The notes under the pieces are model-generated. The model ran no database searches. It had not been told where the DNA came from and was given only the letters and a program-made list of their open reading frames with translations. The position numbers and the translations under genes are program-made. From CAYXZO01 sp964469505 (GTDB taxonomy: Bacteria > Fidelibacterota > UBA8477 > JABMPR01), in the NCBI GenBank assembly GCA_964469505.1, contig CAYXZO010000101.1, positions 1 to 5,947 on the forward strand: DNA of 5,947 nt. Reading direction: 5' to 3'. Below, piece by piece: positions 5,486 through 5,947 of the stretch. Numbering within the stretch: the stretch's first letter is position 1; each line of letters begins with the position of its first letter.

Positions 5486-5947
5486 TCACTCCTGTAGTCT
5501 ATGTAGTTCATCAGCTACAAAATCTACCAATGACTTCATCATCCCAGCGGAAAAATCGAACTTCAGGTCCATGCTCCCCCAAACTTCCGGCAGGGGTCTG
5601 GAGCTGCCTAGCTTAAGGCCGGCGATGTAGCTTTGCAGAGCTCTTTGCGGGTCCTGCCGGTAGTTGCGATAGACTTGAAGTGCGCCCAACTGTGCTATGC
5701 CATATTCTACATAGTAAAAAGGCACCTCAAATATATGCAACTGGCGATGCCATAATTTGCGGCGATAATCCTCATAACCATCCCAATTAACCAGGCCAGA
5801 AGTGTATTTGTCCATCAAGCCTTCAAAAGCAGCGTCTCGCTCCGCCACCGTATGTCCGGGATTTAGATAAATCCAATGCTGGAAACTATCTACTGTTGCA
5901 ATCCAAGGCAACAATTCAATTATGTCTTCCAGATGTTCCCGACGGGC
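5486..5947 (-). CDS. M3-family oligoendopeptidase, C-terminal part
   Basis: The last 153 residues of a zinc oligopeptidase; the frame stays open to the right window edge, so the TTG at 5914 is internal, not a start. The diagnostic stretch is HIFEVPFYYVEYGIAQLGA (residues 71-89 of the fragment), the tyrosine-rich segment that follows the active-site helix in M3B (PepF-like) enzymes and positions substrate. SFQHWIYLNPGHT (21-33) and the SRPLPEVW segment (116-123) are also typical of the family. The zinc-binding HExxH motif must lie upstream, outside the window. The enzyme is expected to cleave medium-length peptides in the cytoplasm and pass products to dipeptidases such as the M20 enzyme encoded 4 bp downstream. 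Full-length members are about 550-600 residues. I am confident of the family but not of the subgroup. Confidence 0.9.
   Translation of the reverse strand, partial: ARREHLEDIIELLPWIATVDSFQHWIYLNPGHTVAERDAAFEGLMDKYTSGLVNWDGYEDYRRKLWHRQLHIFEVPFYYVEYGIAQLGALQVYRNYRQDPQRALQSYIAGLKLGSSRPLPEVWGSMDLKFDFSAGMMKSLVDFVADELHRLQE
5489..5493 (-). promoter_or_regulatory. Ribosome-binding site of the M20 peptidase gene
   Basis: AGGAG on the minus strand, seven bases before the ATG at 5481, directly abuts the TGA stop (5486-5488) of the upstream M3 peptidase gene. The ribosome-binding site therefore lies in the final codons of that gene, an arrangement typical of translational coupling. Confidence 0.7.

Noticed and set aside
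1..5947. CRISPR arrays, insertion sequences, phage genes, attachment sites, toxin-antitoxin pairs
   Set aside because: No direct-repeat arrays, transposase, integrase or small paired genes were seen; the tRNA at the left edge shows no repeated 3' end within the window.

Overview
This is a bacterial chromosomal segment with ordinary, compactly packed metabolic genes. GC content looks mid-range, most starts have recognisable Shine-Dalgarno sequences, and the threonine tRNA does not encode its CCA end. A run of exactly 100 N (4312-4411) marks a scaffold join, so this is a draft genome or a metagenome-assembled genome. I cannot assign a phylum with confidence. The gene content (glutaryl-CoA dehydrogenase-type enzyme, M3/M20 peptidase pair, FetAB-type exporter) would fit a Gram-positive or a Calditrichota/KSB1-like heterotroph, but that is only an impression.

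Layout. The left edge (1-57) holds the 3' three-quarters of a tRNA-Thr (anticodon CGT), followed by about 157 bp of non-coding DNA with two or three weak hairpins. On the minus strand, 215-1402 is an acyl-CoA dehydrogenase closely resembling glutaryl-CoA dehydrogenase. A short region (1403-1501) separates it from a divergent plus-strand operon: a FetA-type ABC ATPase (1502-2236), a FetB-type membrane protein (2239-3036) and a class V PLP-dependent enzyme (3039-4208), each separated by only 2 bp. A NYN/PIN-like nuclease-domain gene starts at 4253 on the same strand and runs into the assembly gap. Right of the gap, on the minus strand, two peptidase genes form a second tight unit: an M3-family oligoendopeptidase (C-terminal part, running off the right edge) followed after 4 bp by an M20-family metallodipeptidase, whose C-terminus is lost in the gap.

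Functional reading. The two right-hand peptidases would act in sequence, the M3 enzyme trimming oligopeptides and the M20 enzyme finishing dipeptides. The FetAB pair is predicted to export metal (iron in E. coli). The PLP enzyme coupled to it has the lysine and cofactor-binding residues of the cysteine-desulfurase/isopenicillin-epimerase superfamily but no cysteine where I would expect the desulfurase nucleophile, so its substrate is open. The dehydrogenase keeps the residues associated with decarboxylating glutaryl-CoA dehydrogenases, which suggests lysine/tryptophan or aromatic-acid breakdown via crotonyl-CoA, but no pathway partner lies nearby.

I found no CRISPR array, insertion sequence, prophage gene or clear novel system. 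The points most worth following are the FetAB-PLP enzyme linkage and what lies in the unsequenced gap.
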